Of a stretch of DNA of 64,000 nt, positions 16,771 through 25,967 are shown in pieces. Every line of letters starts with the position of its first letter. Positions within the stretch are counted from its first letter, which is position 1. The position numbers and the translations under genes are program-made. This stretch comes from Pseudoalteromonas sp. R3 (GTDB taxonomy: Bacteria > Pseudomonadota > Gammaproteobacteria > Enterobacterales > Alteromonadaceae): NCBI RefSeq assembly GCF_004014715.1, contig NZ_CP034834.1, positions 806,001 to 870,000 of the forward strand, given 5' to 3'. Below the pieces are notes generated by a model. That model searched no databases. It saw nothing but the letters and a program-made list of their open reading frames with translations, and was not told the DNA's origin.

Positions 16771-16888
16771 AGTCTCGTTGATAGCGAGACTTGGGGTCTC
16801 GTTATGTAAAACTACTAACTTACTGACTCTCTTAAATTCAAAATGATGGCTGACTTAAACGAGACCTGAATGCGCGGAGAAAACGAGA
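16771..16888. promoter_or_regulatory. Cluster of TCTCGTT / AACGAGA motifs
   Basis: AGTCTCG and CGAGACT form an inverted repeat (16771-16791); GTCTCGTT recurs at 16796-16803 and its inverse AACGAGAC at 16858-16865, with AACGAGA at 16882-16888. The cluster precedes the LexA box and the small ORF. It could be an operator array for an unknown regulator. Nothing else is seen in the gap 16633-16921. Confidence 0.35.
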
Positions 16889-16921
16889 AATTTGACAGGC
16901 AAATCGGTCATATTTACTTAT

Positions 16922-16941
16922 ACCTGTATAGGTGTACAGTG
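16922..16941 (+). promoter_or_regulatory. LexA box (SOS operator)
   Basis: CTGTATAGGTGTACAG at 16924-16939 matches CTGT-N8-ACAG with five-base arms (CTGTA/TACAG), the gammaproteobacterial LexA operator. It lies 27 bases before the ATG at 16967. Confidence 0.7.
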
Positions 16942-16966
16942 TTTGAGCTTTTGGTATCAGGTTTCT

Positions 16967-17254
16967 ATGGCAGATGTCCAAGGACAGCTACCCCAAGGAA
17001 CGTGGTCTCATTCTGCCCCGGGATTAACACTAGAAGCACTTGTGCCAGAGCCTGTCTTACAAGTTTACGAAGCAGCACCAAAAAATGGGGCGCTTTATCC
17101 GATCGAAAGTGCACCCGTTGCTAAACAAGATTCGAAGCAGATGTGGGTGGTAATATCCGCAATTGTAATGTCCAGGCAGACGATAGGCGTTGCTCATCAG
17201 GCTTTCTACTCCACTCAGATCAACCAGCACTACTTGTCATCTATAGAAGTGTAA
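16967..17254 (+). CDS. Unknown small protein, probably SOS-controlled
   Basis: 95 aa from the ATG at 16967 (MADVQGQLPQG), placed 27 bases after a LexA box; the frame is open further upstream to 16892 but that part includes the operator. The protein is soluble, Pro-rich in its first half (LEALVPEPVLQVYEAAPKNG), and I do not recognise it. SulA-like inhibitors and ImuA are common genes behind such boxes, but no convincing similarity is visible. It could be a truncated remnant of a longer SOS gene. The 227 bp that follow hold no gene that I can support. Confidence 0.45.
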   Translation: MADVQGQLPQGTWSHSAPGLTLEALVPEPVLQVYEAAPKNGALYPIESAPVAKQDSKQMWVVISAIVMSRQTIGVAHQAFYSTQINQHYLSSIEV

Positions 17255-17481
17255 GTCATTGAAAGTAAATTGCTTCGATGCTAAGTTGCTGTGTCTTTTA
17301 TTGACGGTCGCCAATTGTGAGGCTGGCTTTTATGTTCCTTGAACATGCTTTCCTGTGTTTTGGGTGAAAGAAGAATATGTCCTTTACCTGGTTTAAATTA
17401 GGAACAGTGCGAGTGTCCAACCGGTTTTCAGAGAGCCACTTCTTGGTAGTTTAAAATGGGTTTTATAAACGAGGTAACACG

Positions 17482-17997
17482 ATGACAATAAAAAAGAAAA
17501 TGACCATTCTGTGCGTGGTTGCGTCATTATTAAGCGGGTGCAGCTACTTTTTCGGTGAGAATATTAAGCTGGAAAATTGTTTTACTCCCTATTCCGTGTC
17601 GCAACATCAGTCGACCCTGAATTTATATAAGCATCCTTTTGATGCATCCGAGACTTACTTTGTAGATGCAGGTTATGCGTTTCGGATTTCCGTGGATTAC
17701 ACAGTAAATAGCAGACCTTCATTAATTCCAAATAATCGTGATTTCTTAGAACAGGATCTGGAATTGACAGGGGACATGATCATAAGGGTGCCCGACTGGG
17801 CGCACAAATATTTGGGTGGTAGCCCGCTCGGTGTGAACTTGCCTGCTACCTATGATGGTCAAGTTGGGGTGCTTAGTGTGCTCGCGATGAAAAATGCGGA
17901 AATTGACTATCCCAAAGACGTGACACCGCACTGCAAAAAAGCAATGAAAGAGGTGTGTGAAGGCAAAAGCTGCAGGTTTGCAAGTTTATATAACTAG
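17482..17997 (+). CDS. Small lipoprotein
   Basis: 171 aa with a lipoprotein signal peptide (lipobox LLSGC, Cys20). Six further Cys residues are present: one just after the anchor (KLENC) and a cluster at the C-terminus (HCKKAMKEVCEGKSC), which suggests disulfide bonds in the periplasm. GAGG precedes the ATG. Monocistronic, followed by a hairpin. Function unknown. Confidence 0.75.
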   Translation: MTIKKKMTILCVVASLLSGCSYFFGENIKLENCFTPYSVSQHQSTLNLYKHPFDASETYFVDAGYAFRISVDYTVNSRPSLIPNNRDFLEQDLELTGDMIIRVPDWAHKYLGGSPLGVNLPATYDGQVGVLSVLAMKNAEIDYPKDVTPHCKKAMKEVCEGKSCRFASLYN

Positions 17998-18019
17998 TTA
18001 TGTTTGCACCAGCACAATA

Positions 18020-18042
18020 GAAACGAAGGCATGCTTCGTTTC
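18020..18042 (+). terminator. Hairpin after the small lipoprotein gene
   Basis: Perfect 9-bp stem GAAACGAAG / CTTCGTTTC with a 5-base loop, 23 bases after the stop codon, followed by a pyrimidine-rich stretch. Confidence 0.6.
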
Positions 18043-18071
18043 GCCTTCTTACTCCTTTTCAATTTAACACC

Positions 18072-18120
18072 TGTCTCACTTCTGGCACACCTCATAGTTT
18101 CACCTGTCTCAATATCGACA
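18072..18120 (+). promoter_or_regulatory. Two upstream activator sites (TGTC-N8-GACA type)
   Basis: TGTC-N8-GGCA at 18072-18087 and TGTC-N8-GACA at 18105-18120 lie within a direct repeat (CACCTGTCTCA ... CACACCTC) with a period of 33 bp, about three helical turns, 75-120 bp upstream of a sigma54-type promoter. This is where an NtrC-type activator would bind; the one encoded in the same operon is the obvious candidate. Confidence 0.6.
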
Positions 18121-18193
18121 CACCTCTTTATTAGTTCTGAGTGATGAAAATTAAAAGTTATTATAAAACAATGCCTTAAATAATGTCTTATTC

Positions 18194-18208
18194 TGGCACG
18201 TAGCTTGT
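18194..18208 (+). promoter_or_regulatory. Sigma54 (-24/-12) promoter of the exporter operon
   Basis: TGGCACG-N4-TTGT at 18194-18208 matches the RpoN consensus TGGCACG-N4-TTGC in all but the last base with exact spacing. It predicts a transcript start near 18220, a leader of about 28 bases and the first gene at 18248. Confidence 0.75.
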
Positions 18209-18247
18209 AATCTCTGTAGCAAACACATTTCGAAGCACAGAGGCAAA

Positions 18248-19504
18248 ATGGACATACAAAGAGATCTTAAACAGCCTGCACGCTGGAAAAAACTGGGTTA
18301 TTTGCTGCCGGTTTTGGCACTGGCGTTGGGGTATTACGGAATACGACAGTTTAGTGGCGATGCGTCGTATTTTGTTGACCGGGAAACTGTGGTGACGGCC
18401 AGGGTGGAGCAGGGCGACTTTCAGGTCAATATTCGGGCCACCGGTGTGCTAAAGCCTGCCGAGATCCGTTGGGTGGCGGCGCAGGTGTCGGGTCGGGTAG
18501 AGCAGGTGCTGGTTAAAGCCGGTGCCGAGGTAGAGGTGGGGCAGCTGCTGCTTAAATTGTCTAACCCGCAGTTACAGCGAGAGCTTGACCAGGCCCGCTG
18601 GGAATTGGCTGCAGCGAAAGCCGAAAACAATGCAAAAATCGTGGCGCTGGAATCGCAACTGGTGGGGCTCGACAATCAGGTGGTATCAGCCGATCTGGGT
18701 TTTCAGGCTGAAAAACTAAAACTGGATGCCGAAACGCTACTGATAGAGCAAGGTAATGCCACGGTGTCGCAGCTTGATTATCAGAAAAGTCAGCTGGCGG
18801 TAAAGCGTGAACAGCAAAAGTGGCAGGCAGCAAAGCAAAAGGCACTCAAAATGCGTGCTGAAATTGAAGCCACCAAGGCGGCACAAACCGCTCGGTTTGG
18901 TCTGCTGGAGAATAATCTAAGACGGATGCAGGAGCAGGTTGATGCACTGCTGGTGCGTGCCGACAAAGCCGGTGTCGTGCAGCAAATTTCGCTGGAGCTG
19001 GGCGAGCAAGTCAGTCTGGGCGGCAGTATCGCATTGATAGCCTCGCAACAGAATTTGTATGCCGAGCTGCAGGTGCCCGAAGTCAGAGTTCAGGACATAG
19101 AGGCTGGCCAGTCTGTCATGCTGGATACCCGCAACAATGAGATAACCGGCACGGTAACACGTATCGATCCGGCGGTGGTGGATGGCATGGTCCAGGTTGA
19201 TGTTGCTTTGCCGCGAGATTTGCCGGCGGATGCGCGCCCTGAGCTGACTGTCGATGCACAGATCCAGGTGAGTCACCTGAGCAATACTTTATACGTCCGG
19301 CGTCCAACTTATGCGCCAAAATCTAGCCAGATACAACTCTACAAACTCGATCAGGCTGGTCGCTTTGCACATAAAACTGTGGTGGCGCTGGGCAAGGTTT
19401 CAGTCAATCAGGTACAGATTGTCTCGGGGCTCAAAGCCGGCGATGAAATCATTATTTCCGACAGCAGTGACTGGCAGGATCATGCCGAAATCAAACTGAA
19501 TTAA
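18248..19504 (+). CDS. HlyD/MacA-like periplasmic adaptor (membrane fusion protein)
   Basis: 418 aa. One N-terminal membrane anchor (residues about 16-33), a biotinyl-lipoyl half motif (RATGVLKPAEIRWVAAQVSG ... VLVKAGAEVEVGQLLLKLSN), a long coiled-coil hairpin (about 110-225, rich in Ala/Glu/Gln/Lys), the second lipoyl half (VRADKAGVVQQISLELGEQV) and beta-barrel domains. This is the adaptor that links an inner-membrane ABC transporter to an outer-membrane channel. First gene of the sigma54 operon, followed by ATPase and permease, so it should work in a MacAB-like tripartite pump. No outer-membrane TolC gene is nearby; the cell's general TolC is likely used. Confidence 0.9.
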   Translation: MDIQRDLKQPARWKKLGYLLPVLALALGYYGIRQFSGDASYFVDRETVVTARVEQGDFQVNIRATGVLKPAEIRWVAAQVSGRVEQVLVKAGAEVEVGQLLLKLSNPQLQRELDQARWELAAAKAENNAKIVALESQLVGLDNQVVSADLGFQAEKLKLDAETLLIEQGNATVSQLDYQKSQLAVKREQQKWQAAKQKALKMRAEIEATKAAQTARFGLLENNLRRMQEQVDALLVRADKAGVVQQISLELGEQVSLGGSIALIASQQNLYAELQVPEVRVQDIEAGQSVMLDTRNNEITGTVTRIDPAVVDGMVQVDVALPRDLPADARPELTVDAQIQVSHLSNTLYVRRPTYAPKSSQIQLYKLDQAGRFAHKTVVALGKVSVNQVQIVSGLKAGDEIIISDSSDWQDHAEIKLN

Positions 19505-19616
19505 ACACGTGATATCACATACTCAAAGTCGTTATCAATAACGACAGGTATTACGCCTTAACCTTGCCAACAGCAGGTGTTTATTGCACCCTGTTGGCTC
19601 TGAAACGGAGTCATTC

Positions 19617-20354
19617 ATGAGCGCACTCATAACATTAGAAAATATAACAAAAAGCTTTTACACCGACGAAATTGAAACCCAGGCACTGCATGGCATTAAT
19701 CTGAGTATCAACAAGGGCGAGTATATCTCACTGACGGGCCAGTCCGGGTGCGGCAAGTCAACCCTGCTCTCCTTACTGGGTTTACTCGATTCGCCCACAA
19801 AGGGGCGCTATATGCTGGGCGACCAAGATGTGTCTGCGCTCTCTCGCGATCAGCGCGCAGCCATTCGCAGTAAGCAAATTGGCTTTGTCTTTCAGTCGTT
19901 TAATCTGATTTCAGATCTGACGGTAGAAGAGAACGTGATGCTGCCACTGAGCTATCAATCTGGTATCAGCCGCAAAGTGATGCAGGCAAAAGCACAGGAA
20001 GTGTTACAGAAAGTCGAGATGGGTCATCGTACTGCACATTTCCCTTCACAGCTTTCGGGCGGTCAGCAGCAGCGTGTTGCCGTTGCCAGAGCCCTGGTGA
20101 ATGATCCAGCCATAATTCTGGCCGATGAGCCGACGGGGAACCTGGATTCAAAGAATGCAACGGCGGTACTAACGCTGTTTGACAAGTTACACAGTGAAGG
20201 CGCCACCATTTGTATGGTTACGCACGACCCAGCTTCGGCGCAGCGTGCCGGTCGTAGCCTCGAAATGTTCGATGGTCGTCTGGTCGGCGACATCCGCAAT
20301 ACACAAGCGCCACGCCCGACAACTCAGGTCACCGCCGATCTGGAGGCATTATGA
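19617..20354 (+). CDS. ABC transporter ATPase (LolD/MacB type)
   Basis: 245 aa from the ATG at 19617, which has GGAG six bases upstream; the longer frame to 19584 adds 11 unlikely residues. Walker A is GQSGCGKST, the signature LSGGQQQRVAVARALVNDP, Walker B AIILADEPTGNLDS and the switch His in VTHDP. The GxVFQSFNL Q-loop and DEPTGNLDS place it in the LolD/MacB/FtsE family that drives FtsX-type permeases without transporting through the membrane in the classic way. Stop overlaps the permease start (ATGA). Confidence 0.93.
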   Translation: MSALITLENITKSFYTDEIETQALHGINLSINKGEYISLTGQSGCGKSTLLSLLGLLDSPTKGRYMLGDQDVSALSRDQRAAIRSKQIGFVFQSFNLISDLTVEENVMLPLSYQSGISRKVMQAKAQEVLQKVEMGHRTAHFPSQLSGGQQQRVAVARALVNDPAIILADEPTGNLDSKNATAVLTLFDKLHSEGATICMVTHDPASAQRAGRSLEMFDGRLVGDIRNTQAPRPTTQVTADLEAL

Positions 20355-22776
20355 TGGCCATGATGCTGGATCTAAAATACGCGTTGCGACAGCTTTATAA
20401 GTCGCCGAAATTTACCGTCATGACGCTCGGGGTATTATTGGGCGGTTTGTCGATAGCACTGTTCACGTTCTCATTTTTGTATACCACTATCTACAAGCCG
20501 TTGCCTTTGCCAGAAGGCGAAACTGCGCAGCGCCTTGCTGTGTATAACGACGGTGAGTTCGACATGCTCACTGCCAACGAATTTATGGCCGTCAAACAGG
20601 GCGTGTCGGTCTTCTCGGAACTTGGGGTTTACCGCGATCAGGATGTGCGAATGAGTAAAGGGGAGGCCGGGCGAAACTTTTTCGGCGCTGCTGTTCAGGC
20701 TGGTATGTTTGAATTCAGCCGAACTAAACCATTGGCCGGAAGGACCTTTACTGCCCTGGATAGCCTGCCCGGCGCCCCGGCTGTGGCTGTGATCAGCGAA
20801 GAGATGTGGGCAGATGAGTTTAATCGCGATCCTCAGTTGCTTGGCCGGGCTATTGAGCTAAACGGCGTACAAACGGAAGTTGTCGGAATTATGCCACAAG
20901 GCTACCGTTTTCCACATATTGCCCGTATCTGGTTACCTTTGCAGGATAACATCTTTGATGTGCAGGCTCCGATCAGTGAGCAGTTCAACGTCTATATCCG
21001 ACTAAAAGAGGACGTAGAGGTTGCACACGCCGAGCGTGAAATCACTCAGGTGCTGCGCTCTTTACAGCTGCAAAATCAGCAAAGCTATGGCATGGAAGCA
21101 GTACAAAAGCAGGCGCGTATTCTGACTTTTCAAATGGCTCAGACCGGAGGCGAAGGCGCAACGGTGTTTTTATTTCTGAGCGCGATCTCCTGGGTGGTAT
21201 TGCTATTGGCTTGTATTAATGTCGGTAATCTGCTGTTGGCCAGAATACTGGAAAAACAAAAAGAAACTGCCATCCGAAATGCACTGGGTGCCAGTTCCGG
21301 GCGCTTGATCAGCCAGCTGATGTGGGAAGGTATTTTGATCACTGTGCTGGGCACTTTCTTAAGCGTTTGTCTGGTCGGTGCCTTACTGGATTATGTCAAC
21401 GTGGGGCTGCGCTCCTGGTTACCCGGCGCCGGACTATTCTGGTGGCGTTATGGCCTGGATGGTGCAACCCTGATGATGGCACTGGTTTATATGCTGGGTA
21501 CTTTGTTTATGGCTGTTTTCTTGCCGGCCTGGCGCAGCACCCGACAAGACATCAATGCCACACTCAGAGACGGAACACGGGGGCGCAAAGCCGAAAAGCA
21601 GGCCGTTTATCGCGAATATTAGTAACCACACAAGTGTTTCTGGTGGCACTGCTGATGCTGATAGGCTCCGTATCGGCGCTGATCGCCAACAAGTTCGTTA
21701 ATATTGATTTGGGCGATGACTATCAGAATGTGATGAGCACTCGCTATAGCACGCCTGAACGGACCTACCCAAGCGCGCAGCAACGTCTGAATCTGACCTA
21801 TGCATTAATGGACGAAGTGCAAAGTCACAGTGCCGTCACTCATGTATCGGTTGCGCAGTGGCTGGGACCGAAAAAAGTGCACTTTGGTCATCAGGAGTTT
21901 GACCAAGCGCAGACCGGCACTGAAATAGATACCATCTCGATGATTGGTGATTTCCAGACTACTGGGGTCCGCTTGCTTGAAGGGCGAATGTTTAACCGGG
22001 CCGACACGGCGGACAAACGTAAGGTCGTGATCATCAGTGACTCAATGGCCCAGAGATACTGGCCAGGAGAATCGGCACTGGAGCAACATTTTGTGATGGA
22101 GATCGAAGGGAACCGTGAGCAGGTGTACGTTGTCGGTGTGGTGTCGAACCTGATGAATCCGAAATCTCTGTTCGGCAGGCTGGATTCAGCCGATGAAATA
22201 TACCTCAGTGGTAGCCAGTTTGTGCAAACGCTTCAGAAGCTTTCCTATCGTATCTTGCCGGGCACCACGAATGCGGAGGAGATTTTCTACCGTGCCATGT
22301 ATAACACGGCGCCTAACCTGGACGTGACACAAACCGTGATGCCAGCGATTAAAAATCGTGACAAGATGCGTGAGTCAATGAAGTTTATTTCTCACCTGAC
22401 CTTCGCAACGGGCGCTTTTGCACTGGCACTGGCGGTGATTGGCATCTATGGTCTGACTGCCAATGCGGTGGCACAACGAACGCATGAAATCGGCATTCGC
22501 CGGGCTGTGGGGGCTCGTGATCGCACTATCATTGCGCTGTTTATGCGCCAGGGAGCGACGCAATTGGTGATTGGCCTGGGGCTGGCGTTGCTCCTGTTTA
22601 GCGTGATTGCTATGGGGTTTCAGAGTTTCACCGAAGGCCTGTTTCCGGTCAGCGCCTATTTTGTGATGGCTTGTTTAGTGAGCATTGCATTGACTTTGGT
22701 GGTGCTGTTGGCAGTTTATATGCCCATCAGCAGGGCGATAAAACTTGAACCGAGTTCAGCGCTGCGTTATGAATAG
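20351..22776 (+). CDS. MacB/ADOP-type ABC permease, interrupted by a one-base deletion
   Basis: Read as two overlapping frames, 20351-21622 and one entering before 21590 and ending at 22776. Adding one G to the G5 run at 21579-21583 joins them into 808 aa, a normal length for ADOP permeases. The N-terminal half has a membrane helix (about 20-42), a large MacB-PCD periplasmic domain and an FtsX-like three-helix block around 265-400; the second half repeats the plan (RILVTTQVFLVALLMLIGSV, a periplasmic domain, then the block ending in EPSSALRYE). It should act with the ATPase and adaptor upstream. GGAGG five bases before the start. Whether the break is real or a read error cannot be decided here. 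Confidence 0.88.
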
Positions 22777-22808
22777 CGGCTTTAAAATGAAGGAAGTATA
22801 AATACGGC

Positions 22809-24194
22809 ATGAGCATAAAACGGCATATTTTGGTGGCCGATGATGATATGAACGTCATTGCGGGCTTATCTTTTTTGTTGCAGGACGAAGGGTACGAGGT
22901 GAGCTGTGTCACCACTGCTCAGGCCGCATTGGAGAAAGTCAAAGTGCAGTCGTTTGACTGCGCTTTGCTGGACATGAATTTTGGTAAGGATACGACTTCT
23001 GGCCAGGAGGGACTGGCTTTAATCTCTGAGCTCAGAGAGCTGGATAGTCGGCTGCCGATTGTCATGATGACAGGTTGGGCGACCATAGAACTGGCGGTGG
23101 ATGCGATGCGCAGTGGTGCTCAGGATTTTGTGCAAAAGCCCTGGGACAATGAGCGTTTGCTACATACACTGGAAACACATATCACACTGGCGCAGTCGCA
23201 AGGGCTGAATGAGCGTCTTAAACAACAAAACCGCCTGTTGCAGCAGGCGGCTCATCCGCAAGCACGCAATGAAATCGTGGCGCGCTCTCAGGCGATGCAA
23301 CAGCTTTTGACACAGCTTGAGCAGCTGGCACAAAGCGACATGAATATCTTGCTCACAGGCGATAACGGTACCGGAAAAAGCATGCTGGCAGCCTATGTGC
23401 ATCGATGCTCCGCGCGTGCTGAGCAGGCTTTTGTTACGGCAAATATGGGCGCGATTGTTGAAAGCCTGTTTGAAAGCGAAATGTTTGGCCATGTCAAAGG
23501 GGCATTCACCGATGCTAAGGCTGCGCGGGCCGGACGTTTCGAAATGGCCCGTCATGGCACCTTATTTCTCGATGAGATAGCCAATATACCGCTGTCACAG
23601 CAGGCCAAATTACTGAGTGTGCTGGAGGAGCGTAAGTTTGAGGCCGTTGGCAGCAGTCAGTCTCAGGTTGCTGATGTGCGCCTGATCTCAGCCACCAATG
23701 GCGATTTACCTGCGCACATTCAGGCAGGGACGTTTCGTCAGGATCTGTACTACCGGCTCAATACCGTTGAGCTCAGAGTGCCGTCTCTCAGAGAAAGAGC
23801 GGAAGATATCGCACCGCTGAGCGACTACTTTTTGGCGCAGTTTGCGGCTAAATACAATAAACCTGAGCCAACACTGAGTGAGGAAGCGGCAGTCGCACTG
23901 CACAATTATGACTGGCCCGGCAATATTCGGGAGCTGCGTCATGTGCTGGAAAGAGCCTTGTTTGTCTGTAATTCAGCCTTGATCATGCCTGAAGATCTGG
24001 CAATTGCTGCGACAGGTGAAGAGCAGGTGCAGAGCATTGATAACCCAGGCCTGACGCTGGACGAAATCGAACAAGCCGTACTGCGCCAGCGACTACGCCA
24101 TCATAAAGGTAATGCCAGTGAAACGGCCCGTTCACTTGGGCTGAGTCGCAGTGGATATTACCGTCGACTGGCAAAATTTGGGATGGCGGAGTAA
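22809..24194 (+). CDS. NtrC-family sigma54-dependent response regulator
   Basis: 461 aa in three parts. Receiver domain 1-120: acidic pocket ADDDMN, phospho-acceptor Asp55 (LLDMNFG), Thr in MMTGWAT and Lys in VQKPW. AAA+ domain about 155-380: Walker A TGDNGTGKS, Walker B TLFLDEIAN, arginine fingers in FRQDLYYRLN. The sigma54-contact loop reads GAFTDA (231-236) instead of GAFTGA. C-terminal Fis-type helix-turn-helix: NASETARSLGLSRSGYYRRL. It probably binds the palindromes at 18072-18120 and drives the sigma54 promoter of its own operon. Starts 32 bp after the permease; its TAA overlaps the ATG of the kinase. Confidence 0.93.
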   Translation: MSIKRHILVADDDMNVIAGLSFLLQDEGYEVSCVTTAQAALEKVKVQSFDCALLDMNFGKDTTSGQEGLALISELRELDSRLPIVMMTGWATIELAVDAMRSGAQDFVQKPWDNERLLHTLETHITLAQSQGLNERLKQQNRLLQQAAHPQARNEIVARSQAMQQLLTQLEQLAQSDMNILLTGDNGTGKSMLAAYVHRCSARAEQAFVTANMGAIVESLFESEMFGHVKGAFTDAKAARAGRFEMARHGTLFLDEIANIPLSQQAKLLSVLEERKFEAVGSSQSQVADVRLISATNGDLPAHIQAGTFRQDLYYRLNTVELRVPSLRERAEDIAPLSDYFLAQFAAKYNKPEPTLSEEAAVALHNYDWPGNIRELRHVLERALFVCNSALIMPEDLAIAATGEEQVQSIDNPGLTLDEIEQAVLRQRLRHHKGNASETARSLGLSRSGYYRRLAKFGMAE

Positions 24195-25525
24195 TGGTGC
24201 CTGAAGAATCCTGGTTTGGACTGACCCGCCTGCAACGCCTGATCATTGCCGTGTGTCTGCCGTGTTATCTGCTGATGATTACGGGTTTGCATATGGCGGG
24301 CTGGAATAGTTACTTAGTGGTGTTTATTGCCACTGTACTTGGCTTGCTGTTCTGCTATCTGGTCGTGGCGAGTAAAGTCTTACTGGCGCATCAACTCAGA
24401 ACCCTGACAAACCTGATAGAGGCGATGACCGTTGGCGACTATTCGTTACGGGGTCGGGTAAGCGGTGACAGGGCAATGTCTGAGTTGCTGAGCCAGGTGA
24501 ATCTGCTGGCAGAGAGTCTGAGTCATCATAAAGCCATGGCGGTGGAGTCCCGCCTGCTCTTGGATAAATTTATCGACCAGATGGATGCCATGGTGTTGGT
24601 GCTGGATGAACACGAGCGGGTAATTATGGCTAATCAGCCTGCTCAGGCGGTACTCTTAACGCAAAAGCCCAGTGCAGAGCATCCGCTGAAACTCACCAGC
24701 AGTAAACTGGGCCAGCAGCTGATGGCCTGTGAGGGCAAAATAGTGACACTGGATGATGGCCAGCTCAGTGGTGAATACCTGGTACTGCGAGAGCGATTTA
24801 TCAGCGATGGCAAAACCCATCAGTTCTTAATCATTAGTAATGCTGAGCGTTTGTTGATGGAAAAAGAACGCACTGCCTGGCAGGGGTTACTGCGGGTGTT
24901 AAGTCACGAGGTAAATAACTCGCTGACGCCTATCAGTACTATCGCCCAGCAGCTCAACAAACGCCTGGCTCAGCAAGATAATTTGCCGTCTGCACAAAGT
25001 CTGCGTCAGGGGGTGGGGATTATTAGCGAGCGGGCAAGCTCACTCAGCACTTTCCTTGAAGGCTACACTCGTCTGACCCACTTACCTCAGCCCAATAAGA
25101 GCCCACTTAAGTTGGGTTTTGTCACCCAGACACTGGAAGCGCTTTATCCTGAGATCCACTGGCGGTTTGCGGTCGATGAGTCGGCTACTGTGATGGCTGA
25201 TAAACAACAGTTCGAACAGATCTTACTTAACCTCACCAAGAATGCGCAGGAAGCCGTATCGTCTGAGCAGCACCCCGAAATCACCTTTTCCTCGTCCACT
25301 CAAATGAACCAGCTGGTCCTGACTATGGTTGATAACGGGACAGGGATCTCAAATCCGGAAAATGTGTTTGTACCGTTTTACACGACCAAAGCACAGGGTA
25401 GTGGCATCGGGCTGGCTTTATGCCGACAGATCATGTTTTCTCACGGTGGCAGTATTAAACTGGATAATAACCCGGATGGTCCGGGCGCCCGGGTCAGGCT
25501 GTTTTTTCCTTATTATGAGCATTGA
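24194..25525 (+). CDS. Membrane histidine kinase with minimal periplasmic loop (NtrB-like core)
   Basis: 443 aa. Two N-terminal helices (about 13-33 and 39-60) are separated by only a handful of residues (HMAGWNSY), so there is no periplasmic sensor domain. A HAMP-like linker (LTNLIEAMTVGDYSLRGRV), a short PAS-like domain (LDKFIDQMDAMVLVLDEHER), the dimerisation helix with the phospho-acceptor His238 (LRVLSHEVNNSLTPIS) and a HATPase_c domain follow (NLTKNAQEAV, DNGTGI, FVPFYTTKAQGSGIGLALC). The partner is the response regulator whose stop overlaps this start (TAATG). The short loop suggests intramembrane sensing, perhaps of the adjacent transporter; this is inference. Confidence 0.92.
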   Translation: MVPEESWFGLTRLQRLIIAVCLPCYLLMITGLHMAGWNSYLVVFIATVLGLLFCYLVVASKVLLAHQLRTLTNLIEAMTVGDYSLRGRVSGDRAMSELLSQVNLLAESLSHHKAMAVESRLLLDKFIDQMDAMVLVLDEHERVIMANQPAQAVLLTQKPSAEHPLKLTSSKLGQQLMACEGKIVTLDDGQLSGEYLVLRERFISDGKTHQFLIISNAERLLMEKERTAWQGLLRVLSHEVNNSLTPISTIAQQLNKRLAQQDNLPSAQSLRQGVGIISERASSLSTFLEGYTRLTHLPQPNKSPLKLGFVTQTLEALYPEIHWRFAVDESATVMADKQQFEQILLNLTKNAQEAVSSEQHPEITFSSSTQMNQLVLTMVDNGTGISNPENVFVPFYTTKAQGSGIGLALCRQIMFSHGGSIKLDNNPDGPGARVRLFFPYYEH

Positions 25526-25967
25526 AGCAGGTCAGCAGTCTGGTGGTGCACACTCTGAAGCATTGAGATTCGCGATGGCTGCGATTTGCGTTGTTAGTAT
25601 GATAAGCCAGAGAGCGCTTTGATTAGCATCAGCGCCAAGTGCTAAGCCGCTTTACAGCAGCTTATGCAAGGTGCCAGGCTATTGTAGGGGAGTAGATACC
25701 GGCTCAAGGCCGGTATGACGGCTGAGTGGGTATTTAATATGGGTATAACTCTGAATGCCAGGTACTGCTTACTATGTTTTGCTGTTTTGCGTTTGCTTGA
25801 CATTCATCAGGCTATTTGCGCAAACACCAAGTTCTTATAAAAAATGCCAGAGTTCAGGCATTGAGTGAAAATAAAAATTGAGCTGTTATTAGCTGCTTTA
25901 TATTTACAAGTGTAAATTTTGTGTTTATATTTTTCGGTTCCCAATAAAGGAAATACAAGGTATACAC
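25526..25967. other. Intergenic region with palindromes
   Basis: 442 bp without a gene. It contains an 8-bp stem hairpin ATACCGGC/GCCGGTAT (25696-25716) of the kind found as dispersed intergenic repeats, a second hairpin AATGCC/GGCATT near 25844-25863, and the palindrome before the protease gene. Confidence 0.6.
25902..25917. promoter_or_regulatory. Perfect palindrome, possible operator of the protease gene
   Basis: ATTTACA-AG-TGTAAAT is a perfect 7+2+7 inverted repeat 50 bp upstream of the protease start, in an AT-rich promoter-like stretch. The regulator is unknown. Confidence 0.4.

Noticed and set aside
16967..17254. Integron integrase gene next to the cassettes
   Set aside because: Position and LexA box would suit intI, but the translation shows no tyrosine-recombinase motifs in any frame up to 17480.
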